Positions 29,406-38,041 of a stretch of 64,000 nt of DNA are shown here, piece after piece. The stretch is from Prevotellaceae bacterium UBA4301. Lineage in GTDB: Bacteria; Bacteroidota; Bacteroidia; Bacteroidales; Bacteroidaceae. Below the pieces are notes generated by a model, which saw only the letters and a list, made by a program, of their open reading frames with translations, had not been told where the DNA came from and did not search any database. The stretch covers positions 52,393 through 116,392 of the forward strand of contig DGUV01000078.1 in the NCBI GenBank assembly GCA_002395775.1. The letters run 5' to 3'. The stretch's first letter is position 1. Each line of letters starts with the position of its first letter. Both the position numbers and the translations under genes were made by a program.

Positions 29406-29439
29406 CAGAGAAAATCGTGAATCTAAAAAACACTTTATT

Positions 29440-29889
29440 ATGACACTATTCGATCAAATCAGTGAAGACATCAAGTCGGCGATGAAAGCTCGCGACAAAG
29501 TGCGTCTGGAGACGCTTCGCAACCTGAAGAAAGTATTTCTGGAAGCTAAGACGGCTCCCGGGGCCAACGACACATTGGCAGATGCCGATGCGCTGAAGAT
29601 TGTGGCCAAACTGGCCAAACAAGGCAAAGAGACGGCTGCCACCTACACACAGGCTGGACGACAGGATCTGGCTGACGACGAACTGGCACAGGTGGAGGTG
29701 CTGGAGAGCTATCTGCCTAAGCAACTTTCCCAGGAGGAGATAGAGACGGAGGTGAAGAAAATCATCGCTGAAGTAGGAGCCACGAGCATGAAGGAGATGG
29801 GAAAGGTGATGGGCACTGCCAGCAAGCTTTTGGCTGGAAAAGCCGATGGCCGTGTCATCTCTGAGATCGTGAAGAAACTCTTGGCATAA
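29440..29889 (+). CDS. GatB/YqeY domain protein
   Basis: A 149-residue protein from the ATG at 29440 (MTLFDQISEDIKSAMKARDK). An upstream in-frame extension to 29371 covers the promoter and is rejected. It contains the helical YqeY pattern: VRLETLRNLKK, a central QGKETAATYTQAGRQDLADDE segment, YLPKQLSQEEIE, and the C-terminal MGKVMGTASKLLAGKADGR motif typical of the tRNA-binding tail of GatB. Stand-alone YqeY proteins are common; their exact job is unclear, though relation to amidotransferase tail domains suggests RNA binding. Single-gene unit with its own promoter. Confidence 0.92.
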   Translation: MTLFDQISEDIKSAMKARDKVRLETLRNLKKVFLEAKTAPGANDTLADADALKIVAKLAKQGKETAATYTQAGRQDLADDELAQVEVLESYLPKQLSQEEIETEVKKIIAEVGATSMKEMGKVMGTASKLLAGKADGRVISEIVKKLLA

Positions 29890-29973
29890 GCAAATTTTTC
29901 CATTTCCGGATTTAACCTTTTGTCCTTTTGGCAGTCTAACTACATCAAAGATGTCATTACAACCCTTGATTCC

Positions 29974-31362
29974 ATGGAAAAGAACGATGAGCGCGACATG
30001 GGACGTCGCGATTTCCTGAAACGCTTTGGAGTGGGGGCTGCGTCGGCCGTTTCGCTGATGTTGCTCGACCCCTTCAAGTCGGTGGCTTCGTCCATAGGCT
30101 CTCCCGTTAGATATGCCGGGGAGGACGACGGTGCAACGAGTGACGTGAGAATGACCTATCGCTTGCAGAATGGGTCAGGCCATCCCGTGTCCCTTCTGGG
30201 ATTCGGCATGATGCGATTGCCACGCGAGCAGGCTGATGTCGATAGACTGGTTGATTATGCCATTGCCCATGGTGTGAATTACTTTGACACGGCTCCCATG
30301 TATGGCGGAGGTCGCAACGAGGCCGTCACGGGACGCTCGCTTAGCCGCTATCCGCGTGAAAAGTACATGGTGGCTACGAAGATGTCGAACATGAGTCCTG
30401 CCACATGGCCTTTTGAGAAGAGCAAGGAGATGTATGAAAACTCGTTCCGCCAGCTGCAGGTTGACTACATCGACTACTATCTGCTGCACTCCATCGGAGG
30501 AGGTGGAATGGATGCCTTGCGTAATCGCTTCCTCGACAATGGCATTTTAGATTTCTTGTTGAAGGAGCGCGAAGCCGGTCGCATCCGTCATCTGGGATTC
30601 AGCTATCACGGTGATGTTTCGGTCTTCGACTATTTGCTTGACAACAATGACAAGTATCACTGGGATTTTGTGCAAATACAGATGAACTACCTTGACTGGC
30701 GTCATGCCGGACGCGGTCGCCGTCGTGGTGGTGATGCCGATGCCGAGTATCTGTATGACAGGCTTGAGAAACTGGGCATCCAGTGTGTCATCATGGAGCC
30801 TATCCGCGGTGGTGGGCTGGCCAATGTGGCAGAGAACATCAACGAGCAGTTGCGCAAGGTGCGTCCCGACGACAGTCCTGCCCGATGGGGATTCCGCTGG
30901 GTGGGATCGCATGCCAATGTGCTCACGGTGTTGAGCGGCATGAACCGTATGGACCATGTGATGGAGAACATTGCTACCTTCTCGCCTCTGGAGGCCTGTA
31001 CGGCTTCGGAAAACGAACTGCTGGCTCGCATAGCCGACCAGATGGCAGGTTTCCCCACCATCGGTTGCACCACTTGTGCCTACTGCATGCCTTGCCCCTA
31101 TGGCGTGGACATCCCTGGCAACTTCGCGTTCTATAATTCGGCCGTGACCAAGGGACTGTTGCCTCTGCCAGAAACCACGGCTCCCGACTATGCCGAACGA
31201 CAGCAGGCCTATGTGGCAGCTTATCGTGAGGCGGTGGCCGAGGTCTCGCGAGCCAACCGTTGTCAGGATTGTGGCGAGTGCCTGAGCAAGTGTCCGCAGC
31301 AGATACGCATCCCCAACCAGATGAGTCGTTTGGTGGAGCTGACGCGAAAGAAGAGAGTTTAA
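29974..31362 (+). CDS. Tat-exported aldo/keto reductase with two C-terminal [4Fe-4S] motifs
   Basis: A 462-residue protein from ATG 29974. The N-terminus has a twin-arginine signal (GRRDFLKRFGVGAASAVSL), so it is expected to fold with cofactors before export. The aldo/keto reductase barrel (about 65-355) retains the catalytic set: Asp and Tyr in NYFDTAPMYGGGRNE, Lys in MVATKM, His in YYLLHSIGGG. The C-terminus carries two ferredoxin-type clusters (CTTCAYCMPCPYGVDIP and CQDCGECLSKCP). The ferredoxin-fused AKR family is known in anaerobes; export is less usual. The FMN-binding gene begins 25 nt downstream, suggesting a shared extracytoplasmic electron-transfer task. Substrate unknown. An upstream TTG start is rejected because it would bury the twin-arginine signal. 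Confidence 0.9.
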   Translation: MEKNDERDMGRRDFLKRFGVGAASAVSLMLLDPFKSVASSIGSPVRYAGEDDGATSDVRMTYRLQNGSGHPVSLLGFGMMRLPREQADVDRLVDYAIAHGVNYFDTAPMYGGGRNEAVTGRSLSRYPREKYMVATKMSNMSPATWPFEKSKEMYENSFRQLQVDYIDYYLLHSIGGGGMDALRNRFLDNGILDFLLKEREAGRIRHLGFSYHGDVSVFDYLLDNNDKYHWDFVQIQMNYLDWRHAGRGRRRGGDADAEYLYDRLEKLGIQCVIMEPIRGGGLANVAENINEQLRKVRPDDSPARWGFRWVGSHANVLTVLSGMNRMDHVMENIATFSPLEACTASENELLARIADQMAGFPTIGCTTCAYCMPCPYGVDIPGNFAFYNSAVTKGLLPLPETTAPDYAERQQAYVAAYREAVAEVSRANRCQDCGECLSKCPQQIRIPNQMSRLVELTRKKRV

Positions 31363-31387
31363 AGTGATAAAAGGATAATTTTAGAAT

Positions 31388-31789
31388 ATGAAGACAAAAG
31401 CATTTGGAATGATTGTTGCATCGGTGCTCATGGGCACCATGCTGATGAGTTTGCGTCCGAGCGACCCAGTCATCACAAAGGAGGACGGAATGACGGTGGT
31501 TAATACCACCACGCTTGCTGCCGACGTAGAAGGCTATGCAGGTACTACCCCCCTGAAGATCTACATCAAGAAGAATAAGATTGAGCGCATCGAGGCCCTG
31601 CCGAACATGGAGACTCCGAAATACTTCGTCCGCGTCAAGCGGGCCATGCTCGACAAGTGGAACGGGCTGGCCGTGAAAAAGGCCGATGCTCAGGAAGTGG
31701 ATGTGGTGACAGGGGCCACCTACTCATCGGAGGCGGTTATCGAGAATGTCCGAAGGGGCATAAAATACTACAATAAACAGAGGCGGTGA
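31388..31789 (+). CDS. Exported FMN-binding domain protein, predicted covalent flavoprotein
   Basis: A 133-residue protein with an N-terminal hydrophobic signal or anchor (about 5-22, no lipobox Cys) and an FMN-binding domain. The motif DVVTGATYSS at residues 105-114 matches the flavinylation signal in which the last Thr of TGAT (Thr111) receives FMN from an ApbE-type transferase, as in NqrC and RnfG. It follows the Tat-exported ferredoxin-type aldo/keto reductase after 25 nt, so the two likely pass electrons outside the cytoplasmic membrane. No apbE gene lies in this window. Its stop codon sits in the loop of the intrinsic terminator that ends this operon. Confidence 0.88.
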   Translation: MKTKAFGMIVASVLMGTMLMSLRPSDPVITKEDGMTVVNTTTLAADVEGYAGTTPLKIYIKKNKIERIEALPNMETPKYFVRVKRAMLDKWNGLAVKKADAQEVDVVTGATYSSEAVIENVRRGIKYYNKQRR

Positions 31790-31804
31790 CGCCTCTTTTT
31801 TTTT
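31780..31804 (+). terminator. Terminator overlapping the FMN-binding gene stop
   Basis: GAGGCG, loop GTGA, CGCCTC followed by nine T residues. The TGA stop (31787-31789) is in the loop, so a ribosome terminating there would cover the hairpin. Confidence 0.9.
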
Positions 31805-31848
31805 CGTGTTGCACAATAATACATCGCCCCTGCGCGTTATAAACAAGG

Positions 31849-32790
31849 ATGAAAAGACTGTTGTGGCTGGTTGTGAGCGTGCTGATGGCTGTGCAGGCCT
31901 ATGCTCAGTACGATGCGGCGTTCACCAATTACTGGGCGCTGCAATCCTACTTCAACCCCGCTTCAAGCGGATTGGATGGGCAGCTCAGCATACAAGGAGC
32001 CTACAGCATGCAGATGGCGGGATTCGATAATGCCCCCTCAACCATGCTTGCTACGGCCGATCTGCCACTCTTCTTCCTGAGTCCCCGACACGGCGCTGGC
32101 GTGGGATTCATGAATGATAAGATAGGTCTCTTCTCCAACAAGAAACTGTACATCCAGTATGCCTATCACCAACCCCTCTGGGGCGGAAGTCTGAGCATCG
32201 GTGCAAGGGTGGGCTTCCTGAACGAGACGTTCGACGGTTCGAAACTCGACGTCATTGAATCAGGCGACCCTGCATTTGCAACCAGCCAGGTGAACGGGAC
32301 AGGCATCGACGTGGACGCCGGCCTGCGCTACACCTACAAGAAACGGTGGTACGTGGGGTTGAGTTCGATGCACCTCACTGGTCCCACTATCAAGCTGGGC
32401 GACGACAAGACGCATCAGGTGGAGGTCAGTCGGCTCTACTACCTGACGGGCGGATACAACGTTCGGTTTCGCAAACCAGAGTATGCGCTCTACACGTCGG
32501 CAATCTTGCGCACCGACCTGCAAGCCTGGCGAGGAGACATCACAGCCCGCCTGGCCTATGACGGGGAGAAAATTCACCTCTACGGAGGCGTTTCTTACAG
32601 TCCTACGGTCAGTGTTGCGGTCCTGCTTGGAACCAAGTTCCATGGCATTCAGATTGGCTACTCTTATGAGGTTTATACGGGAGGCATCGGTGCCTTGCAC
32701 GGAAGTCATGAACTGGTGCTGGGCTATCAGACCGACCTGAATCTCTTCAAGAAAGGAAAGAATCTGCACAAGAGCGTGCGCATATTATAA
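31849..32790 (+). CDS. porP: Type IX secretion outer-membrane protein PorP/SprF
   Basis: A 313-residue outer-membrane barrel protein with a signal peptide ending VQAYAQ and the family start QYDAAFTNYWALQSYFNP. The repeated aromatic strand pattern and the C-terminal YQTDLNLFKKGK region fit PorP/SprF, which anchors the PorK/PorN rings or attaches substrates at the cell surface. It is directly upstream of gldK (24-nt gap), the usual order in Bacteroidetes T9SS operons. The upstream gene ends in a strong terminator, so porP should begin the T9SS transcript, although I see no perfect TAnnTTTG in the 45 nt before it. Confidence 0.93.
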   Translation: MKRLLWLVVSVLMAVQAYAQYDAAFTNYWALQSYFNPASSGLDGQLSIQGAYSMQMAGFDNAPSTMLATADLPLFFLSPRHGAGVGFMNDKIGLFSNKKLYIQYAYHQPLWGGSLSIGARVGFLNETFDGSKLDVIESGDPAFATSQVNGTGIDVDAGLRYTYKKRWYVGLSSMHLTGPTIKLGDDKTHQVEVSRLYYLTGGYNVRFRKPEYALYTSAILRTDLQAWRGDITARLAYDGEKIHLYGGVSYSPTVSVAVLLGTKFHGIQIGYSYEVYTGGIGALHGSHELVLGYQTDLNLFKKGKNLHKSVRIL

Positions 32791-32814
32791 AAGAATATAG
32801 AGAAAATAAGAAAT

Positions 32815-34296
32815 ATGAAAGCAAAAACGATATTGACGTTGATGGCAGTCGTGGCCTTGACTTGGGCCCTGACAGCCTGCATGGGTTCCAGCTCATCGGC
32901 TAACGCCATGGGCGGTGAGGTCACGGGTGTGAAGGGTACATCCTTTTCTGAGCCCACACCATTCGGAATGGTTCCCGTTCGCAAGGGCTCACTCAAGATA
33001 GGGTTGGAAGAAAGTGATACCCTATGGGGTGCAGAGTTTCCCAAACGTGAGATTTCGGTGGATGGGTTCTGGATGGACGAAGCAGAAGTCTCGAATGCCA
33101 AGTATCGCCAGTTCGTCAATTGGGTGCGCGACAGCATCATCCGCGAACGACTGGCCGATCCCGCTTATGGTGGTGATGAGACCTACAAGATAGAGGAGGA
33201 CAAGGAGGGCAACCCCATCACTCCCTATCTCAACTGGAACAAGGCCATCCCCTGGAAGAAAGCTAACGAGGACGAGCAGCGTGCCATTGAGAGCGTCTAT
33301 GTCACCCATCCCATTGATGGAACAAAGATGCTGGATGCCAGTCAGATGAACTATCGTTATGAAATCTACGACTATGCCGCAGCTGCCCTGCGTAAGTATC
33401 GCCTCAATCCGGAAGAACGCGACCTGAATACCGACGCTTCGCATGACGCCATCCGTAACAAGGCGGTGATGATTAGCAAGGACACGGCCTGGATTGATGA
33501 CGACGGCCGCATAGTCCGTGAGACCATCACTCGTCCGCTGACGGGTCCTTGGGACTTCCTGAACACCTACATCGTGAACATCTTCCCCGACACGACCTGT
33601 TGGGTCAATGATTTTCAGAATGCCGACAATGAGCGCTACATGAAGCTCTATTTCAACAATCCGGCTTACGACGATTATCCCGTGGTAGGTGTCACCTGGG
33701 AGCAGGCCAATGCCTTCTGCATGTGGCGTACCAACTTCCTGCTCAAGGGCGTAGGCGGTCAGGCTAAGTACATCCAGCGCTATCGCCTGCCATCGGAAAT
33801 CGAATGGGAGTATGCAGCCCGCGGTAAGGAGGGCAATCCCTTCCCATGGGAGAGCGGAGAAGTGAAGAGCGACAAGAATTGTTTCTATGCCAACTTTAAG
33901 CCTGACCGTGGAAACTATACCGAGGACGGAAGTCTCATTACCTCAAAGTGTGGGGCCTTCAGTGCAAACTCCAATGGACTTTATGATATGGCCGGCAATG
34001 TTGCTGAATGGACGAGCACCGTCTATACCGAGGCAGGTGTGGAGAGCATGAGCGACATGAATCCTGAATTGAAGTACAATGCTGCGAAGGAAGACCCCTA
34101 TAGGCTGAAGAAGAAAAGCGTGCGCGGCGGCTCGTGGAAGGACCCTGAAAGCATGATTCGTTCGGCCTGGCGCACTTATGAGTATCAGAATCAGCCTCGC
34201 TCGTACATTGGCTTCCGCTGTGTGCGCTCGATGGTGAGTGATGCCTCTAAGCAGCAAAAAGGTGCAAAAGCTTCGGCTAAATCGAAAAAGAAGTAA
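32815..34296 (+). CDS. gldK: T9SS ring lipoprotein GldK/PorK
   Basis: A 493-residue lipoprotein: hydrophobic signal with lipobox LTAC (Cys near residue 22), then a formylglycine-generating-enzyme-like (SUMF1) fold. Recognisable parts are FWMDEAEVSNAKYRQFVNW, YPVVGVTWEQANAFCMWR, YRLPSEIEWEYAARG, NVAEWTSTVY and the final RGGSWKDPES...GFRCVRS. GldK forms, with GldN, the periplasmic ring under the outer membrane. The SUMF1 fold is used structurally in this family, not for sulfatase activation. A short Lys/Ala-rich tail ends the protein. It lies between porP and gldL. Confidence 0.96.
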   Translation: MKAKTILTLMAVVALTWALTACMGSSSSANAMGGEVTGVKGTSFSEPTPFGMVPVRKGSLKIGLEESDTLWGAEFPKREISVDGFWMDEAEVSNAKYRQFVNWVRDSIIRERLADPAYGGDETYKIEEDKEGNPITPYLNWNKAIPWKKANEDEQRAIESVYVTHPIDGTKMLDASQMNYRYEIYDYAAAALRKYRLNPEERDLNTDASHDAIRNKAVMISKDTAWIDDDGRIVRETITRPLTGPWDFLNTYIVNIFPDTTCWVNDFQNADNERYMKLYFNNPAYDDYPVVGVTWEQANAFCMWRTNFLLKGVGGQAKYIQRYRLPSEIEWEYAARGKEGNPFPWESGEVKSDKNCFYANFKPDRGNYTEDGSLITSKCGAFSANSNGLYDMAGNVAEWTSTVYTEAGVESMSDMNPELKYNAAKEDPYRLKKKSVRGGSWKDPESMIRSAWRTYEYQNQPRSYIGFRCVRSMVSDASKQQKGAKASAKSKKK

Positions 34297-34339
34297 GCGT
34301 TATTCCTTATATTATAGAATATAGAAAGAAAATAAGATC

Positions 34340-35290
34340 ATGGCAAAGCGATTGAATCTGATAGAAATCATCCAAAAATGGATGGACACCATGGCTGGAC
34401 AGACCTTCATGAATTACGCCTATTCGTGGGGTGCCGCCATTGTTATCTTGGGTACGCTGTTTAAGTTGACCCACCTCCCAGGTGCCAACCTGATGCTGTT
34501 CATCGGTATGGGTACTGAGGTGTTCGTCTTCATCGTCGCAGGTTTCGAACGTGTGACTGAGCGAGTGCCCGAGTCGGCTGGCGGTGCAGGCTTGTCGAGT
34601 GAGACCGTTGAGGAACTGGCTGCTGTTGCTTCGGCTGCTGCCCAGAATGGCGGTGTCGGTGGTGGCGTCATCCTTGGTGGCGGCGGTCCTGCTGTCGTTG
34701 GCGAAGGTGGTGCTCCTGTTGTAGGAGGCAGTGGCGCTGTTGGCGGTGGTGGTACTGTTGTTATTGGCGGTGGTGGCGCGCCTGCAGGCGGAACCATTGT
34801 CATCGGCGGTGGTGCTCCCGTTGAGGGTGCCGAAGCTGGCAGTGAAGGTTCGCCCGTTGTAGTTGGCGGTGGCGGTGCTCCGGTCATCTTGGGTGGTGGC
34901 GGTGTCATCGGCGGCGGTGCAGGCTTGACAGAGGCTGCCCAGTTGCAGGCAACCGACCCCGCTACTGTTGAGGAGGCCGTGAAGAACTATGCCGAGCAGT
35001 TGACCGAACTGACCGAAGTCTTGGGGCGTGTGAAGGTGCAGGCCGAGCGCATGTCCACCGACAGCGAGGAGATGGAGAACCTCAACCGTACGCTCACAGG
35101 TATAGCCACCGTTTACGAATTGCAGTTGCGCAACATCAGCAAGCAGGTGAGCACCATCGAGCAGATTGACGAGCAGACGCGTCGCATGGCACAGCAGATT
35201 GAGGAGCTGAACAATGTCTATGCCCGCATGATAAAGGCCCTGACGGTGAATGTCGTCGGCCCCATCGCACCTCAGTCCGAGGTTCAGTAA
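34340..35290 (+). CDS. gldL: T9SS motor protein GldL/PorL with a glycine-rich insert
   Basis: A 316-residue inner-membrane protein with two transmembrane helices (about 25-42 and 50-67) and a conserved Glu60 in the second (GMGTEVF), the position expected for proton-motive-force use by the GldLM motor. The cytoplasmic C-terminal coiled-coil region (about 205-310) is normal. Between them, residues 103-196 are a low-complexity stretch of Gly with Val, Ile, Ala and Pro (repeats such as VIGGGGAPAGG and VILGGGG). The coding DNA there is GGTGGC-rich. The insert appears to take the place of the usual linker; whether it is typical of the genus I cannot tell. It lies between gldK and gldM. Confidence 0.95.
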   Translation: MAKRLNLIEIIQKWMDTMAGQTFMNYAYSWGAAIVILGTLFKLTHLPGANLMLFIGMGTEVFVFIVAGFERVTERVPESAGGAGLSSETVEELAAVASAAAQNGGVGGGVILGGGGPAVVGEGGAPVVGGSGAVGGGGTVVIGGGGAPAGGTIVIGGGAPVEGAEAGSEGSPVVVGGGGAPVILGGGGVIGGGAGLTEAAQLQATDPATVEEAVKNYAEQLTELTEVLGRVKVQAERMSTDSEEMENLNRTLTGIATVYELQLRNISKQVSTIEQIDEQTRRMAQQIEELNNVYARMIKALTVNVVGPIAPQSEVQ

Positions 35291-35295
35291 TTTAT

Positions 35296-35323
35296 CCATT
35301 GACCATTATCCATTGTCCATTAG
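35296..35323. repeat. 7-bp tandem repeat array (CCATTGA type) between gldL and gldM
   Basis: Four units (CCATTGA, CCATTAT, CCATTGT, CCATTAG) make up nearly the whole 39-nt gap between gldL and gldM. Confidence 0.8.
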
Positions 35324-35329
35324 AATAAA

Positions 35330-36883
35330 ATGGCTCAGATAAAGAAGAAAAAGATAACCCCTCGTCAGAAGATGATAAATCTGATGTACGTCGTGCTGAT
35401 GGCCATGCTGGCCCTCAATGTGAGCAGTGACGTGCTGAAGGGTTTCACCATCGTTTCGGAAGGTATTGAACTGGCTACACAAAATGCCATCCAGACCAAT
35501 GAGGGCATATACCAGAACTTTGCCGACCAGCTGAAAGCCAATCCGACGAAGGTTAAACAGTGGTATGACAAGGCTCAGTATGTGAAGCAGATGAGCGACT
35601 CGCTCTACAATTTGGCAGAGGAACTGAAGATAGCCATCGTGAAGAAGAGCGATGGCAAGGATGGCGATGTCCACAACATTCGCAACCAGGAAGACCTGGA
35701 GGCAGCCAGCAATGTCATGCTTGCACCCAACAAAGGAAGGGGCAAGGAACTGTTCAATGCCATCAACAATTACCGTGACCGCATCACCCAGATGGTGACC
35801 GACAAAGGTCAGCGCAAAATCATCGAGAGCAACCTCAACACCGAGGTTCCAGCCAAGGGAAAGCTTGAAGGCAAGAACTGGCAAGAGTACATGTTTGAGA
35901 GCATGCCCACTTCGGCCGCCGTCACCCTGCTCACCAAGTTGCAGAACGACGTGCGCCACGCTGAGGGTGAGGTGCTCCACGGTCTGGTGAGCAACATCGA
36001 CGTTAAGGATATCCGTGTGAATGAGGTCAACGCCTATGTTGTTCCTAACGCACAGACCATTGTGCAGGGTGGACGTTTCTCGGCTCAAATCTTCATGGCA
36101 GCCGTGGATACGACCAATCGTCCCACCATCTTTGTGGGCGGACGGGAAATCAAGAGCGATCATGGCATCTATGAAACCATCTGTAACTCTACGGGCGACT
36201 TCACGCTGACTGGTTGGATTGAGACCTTGAACGGTAGCGGTGAGAAGGTCCGTCGCGATTTCTCTCAAAAGTACACGGTCATTCCGCCCAGTGCTACTGT
36301 CAGCGCAGACATTATGAATGTCTTGTATGCCGGTTACGACAACCCCATGAGCGTCAGTGTTCCGGGCATCCCCTCGAGTCGCTTGCGCGTCTCTATGTCG
36401 GGTGGCTCGTTTACCCAGAAGGGCGATGGCAAGTTCATTGCTCGTCCCACCAATGTCGGTGGCGAGGCTGTGGTGACTGTTGCTGCAGAGACCGAAGGAC
36501 GTGTTCAGGAAATGGGCAAGTTCACATTCCGCGTGCGCAAGTTGCCTGACCCGACGGCCTACATCCCTGTTGGCGACGACCATGTAATGGGCGGAAAGAT
36601 ATCGAAGCAAAACCTCATGGCCATGACCAACTTGGGTGCGGCCATTGACGACGGCTTGCTCAACATTCCCTTCTCGGTGAAGGGCTTCGAGATGGTCTTC
36701 TACGACAACATGGGTAACGCAGTTCCCGAAATTGCACAGTCCTCTGAGTTTACGCTCCGCCAGAAGAACATGATTCGCCAGCTCAACCGTGGCAAACGAT
36801 TCTACATTTCGAAGATTCGGGCGGTAGGTCCTGACGGAATTGAGCGAACATTGAACGGTGCGATGGAAGTGATAGTGAATTAA
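35330..36883 (+). CDS. gldM: T9SS motor protein GldM/PorM
   Basis: A 517-residue protein with a short cytoplasmic Lys-rich N-terminus (MAQIKKKKITPRQKMINLMY), one transmembrane helix (about 16-35, MYVVLMAMLALNVS) and a long periplasmic part of helical bundle plus beta domains (AQIFMAAVDTTNRPTIFVGG, YVVPNAQTIVQGG, the C-terminal RGKRFYISKIRAVGPDG). Together with GldL it forms the rotary-type motor that powers T9SS, its periplasmic arm touching the GldK/GldN ring. Length matches the family. It is followed by gldN after 29 nt. Confidence 0.96.
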   Translation: MAQIKKKKITPRQKMINLMYVVLMAMLALNVSSDVLKGFTIVSEGIELATQNAIQTNEGIYQNFADQLKANPTKVKQWYDKAQYVKQMSDSLYNLAEELKIAIVKKSDGKDGDVHNIRNQEDLEAASNVMLAPNKGRGKELFNAINNYRDRITQMVTDKGQRKIIESNLNTEVPAKGKLEGKNWQEYMFESMPTSAAVTLLTKLQNDVRHAEGEVLHGLVSNIDVKDIRVNEVNAYVVPNAQTIVQGGRFSAQIFMAAVDTTNRPTIFVGGREIKSDHGIYETICNSTGDFTLTGWIETLNGSGEKVRRDFSQKYTVIPPSATVSADIMNVLYAGYDNPMSVSVPGIPSSRLRVSMSGGSFTQKGDGKFIARPTNVGGEAVVTVAAETEGRVQEMGKFTFRVRKLPDPTAYIPVGDDHVMGGKISKQNLMAMTNLGAAIDDGLLNIPFSVKGFEMVFYDNMGNAVPEIAQSSEFTLRQKNMIRQLNRGKRFYISKIRAVGPDGIERTLNGAMEVIVN

Positions 36884-36912
36884 AAAGATATAGGAGAAGG
36901 TATTAAAAGATA

Positions 36913-37998
36913 ATGATTATGAAACGCATAGCATTTATCATATTTGGGGTTTTAATCATGGCACAGTCGGTGCAGGCTCAGCCCACCAGACGCAGAACCA
37001 CCACGAGCAACGCAGCAGCCCAGCAGGGTAAGTCGGCAGCGCAGCAGCAGAATGATCGTGCCTCGCTTATGTTCCCTACCGAAGCCGAGATGCCCGAGGA
37101 TGTGGTCTGGCGTCGTGACATCTATCGCCAGCTCGACCTGATGGCCGACAAGAATGCTCCCCTCTATTATCCTGTCGAGCCCACAGATCGTCAGGTCAAC
37201 CTCTTTACCTATCTTTTCCGTCTGTTCCTGACCAAGCGCGTTCCCGCCTACACCTATAAGTTGGATGGCAATGAATCGTTTGCCGAGAAGGACCGCGTTA
37301 CCGATGTGAAGGAGATTCTTGACCGATACTATATCTATTACGAGGAGGAGAATGGCAAATACACCGTTGCCGACAACGACATTCCCTCGGCCAATGTCAA
37401 GCGTTATTACATCAAGGAGAGCAGTTTCTTCGACCAGCGCACGGGCACCTATCATGCCAAGGTCACTGCCATCTGCCCGGTCTTGATTGAAGATGACGGA
37501 TTCGGTGATGCCGGTGCTGTCACTCCCAAACCTCTTTTCTGGATGAAGTATGACGACATAGCTCCTTACCTGAGCCGTCTGCCCATCATGTCGTCGAATC
37601 TCAACAATGTCACTAACATGACAGCTGACGACTATTTCACCATGAACCGCTATGAAGGCAAGATATATAAGACTGCTAACATGCAGGGAAAAGTCCTTGT
37701 CAACGAGCCGGACACTGTGAAGGTGCGCAAGGAGCAGGAGAAGATAGAGCGTCAGCTCGTGGAGTTTGAGGAGAACATCTGGCATCAGCGCGAGCAGGTT
37801 GACAGCCTCGACAGTGTGGCTGTGGAAGAGCCCAAGGGCAGAGCCTCTAAGCGTCGCCCTGCTGCAACGGGTAAGGAGAAAGCCGTGAGTCAGGGTTCTA
37901 CGAACCGTCGCTCCTCTGCTGCTACCAAGGAGAAGAAGGAGAAATCCCGCCGTTCTAGTGCGGCTCCTGCTGTCAGTGCACGCAGGCAGAGAAGGTAA
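36913..37998 (+). CDS. gldN: T9SS ring protein GldN/PorN
   Basis: A 361-residue periplasmic protein with a signal peptide ending SVQAQ and the family core: VVWRRDIYRQLDLMADKN, NAPLYYPVEPTDRQVNLFTY, VKRYYIKESSFFDQRTGTY and WMKYDDIAPYLSRLP. GldN pairs with the lipoprotein GldK in the periplasmic ring. The last about 60 residues are low-complexity Lys/Arg/Ser/Ala, so the C-terminus is very basic. An alternative start is the second ATG at 36919 (MKRIAFIIFG). It is the last canonical T9SS gene of the operon here. Confidence 0.95.
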   Translation: MIMKRIAFIIFGVLIMAQSVQAQPTRRRTTTSNAAAQQGKSAAQQQNDRASLMFPTEAEMPEDVVWRRDIYRQLDLMADKNAPLYYPVEPTDRQVNLFTYLFRLFLTKRVPAYTYKLDGNESFAEKDRVTDVKEILDRYYIYYEEENGKYTVADNDIPSANVKRYYIKESSFFDQRTGTYHAKVTAICPVLIEDDGFGDAGAVTPKPLFWMKYDDIAPYLSRLPIMSSNLNNVTNMTADDYFTMNRYEGKIYKTANMQGKVLVNEPDTVKVRKEQEKIERQLVEFEENIWHQREQVDSLDSVAVEEPKGRASKRRPAATGKEKAVSQGSTNRRSSAATKEKKEKSRRSSAAPAVSARRQRR

Positions 37999-38013
37999 TC
38001 CTTCGTTCCATAC

Positions 38014-38041
38014 TTGTTAACTGGCAATTAATGATTGATGA
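38014..38041. repeat. Degenerate 7-bp repeat array before the barrel protein
   Basis: Units TTGTTAA, CTGGCAA, TTAATGA, TTGATGA occupy the gldN-barrel gap and run into the start codon of the next gene. Confidence 0.5.

Noticed and set aside
34420..34908. Proline-rich minus frame opposite gldL
   Set aside because: Pure antisense of the glycine-codon repeats in gldL.
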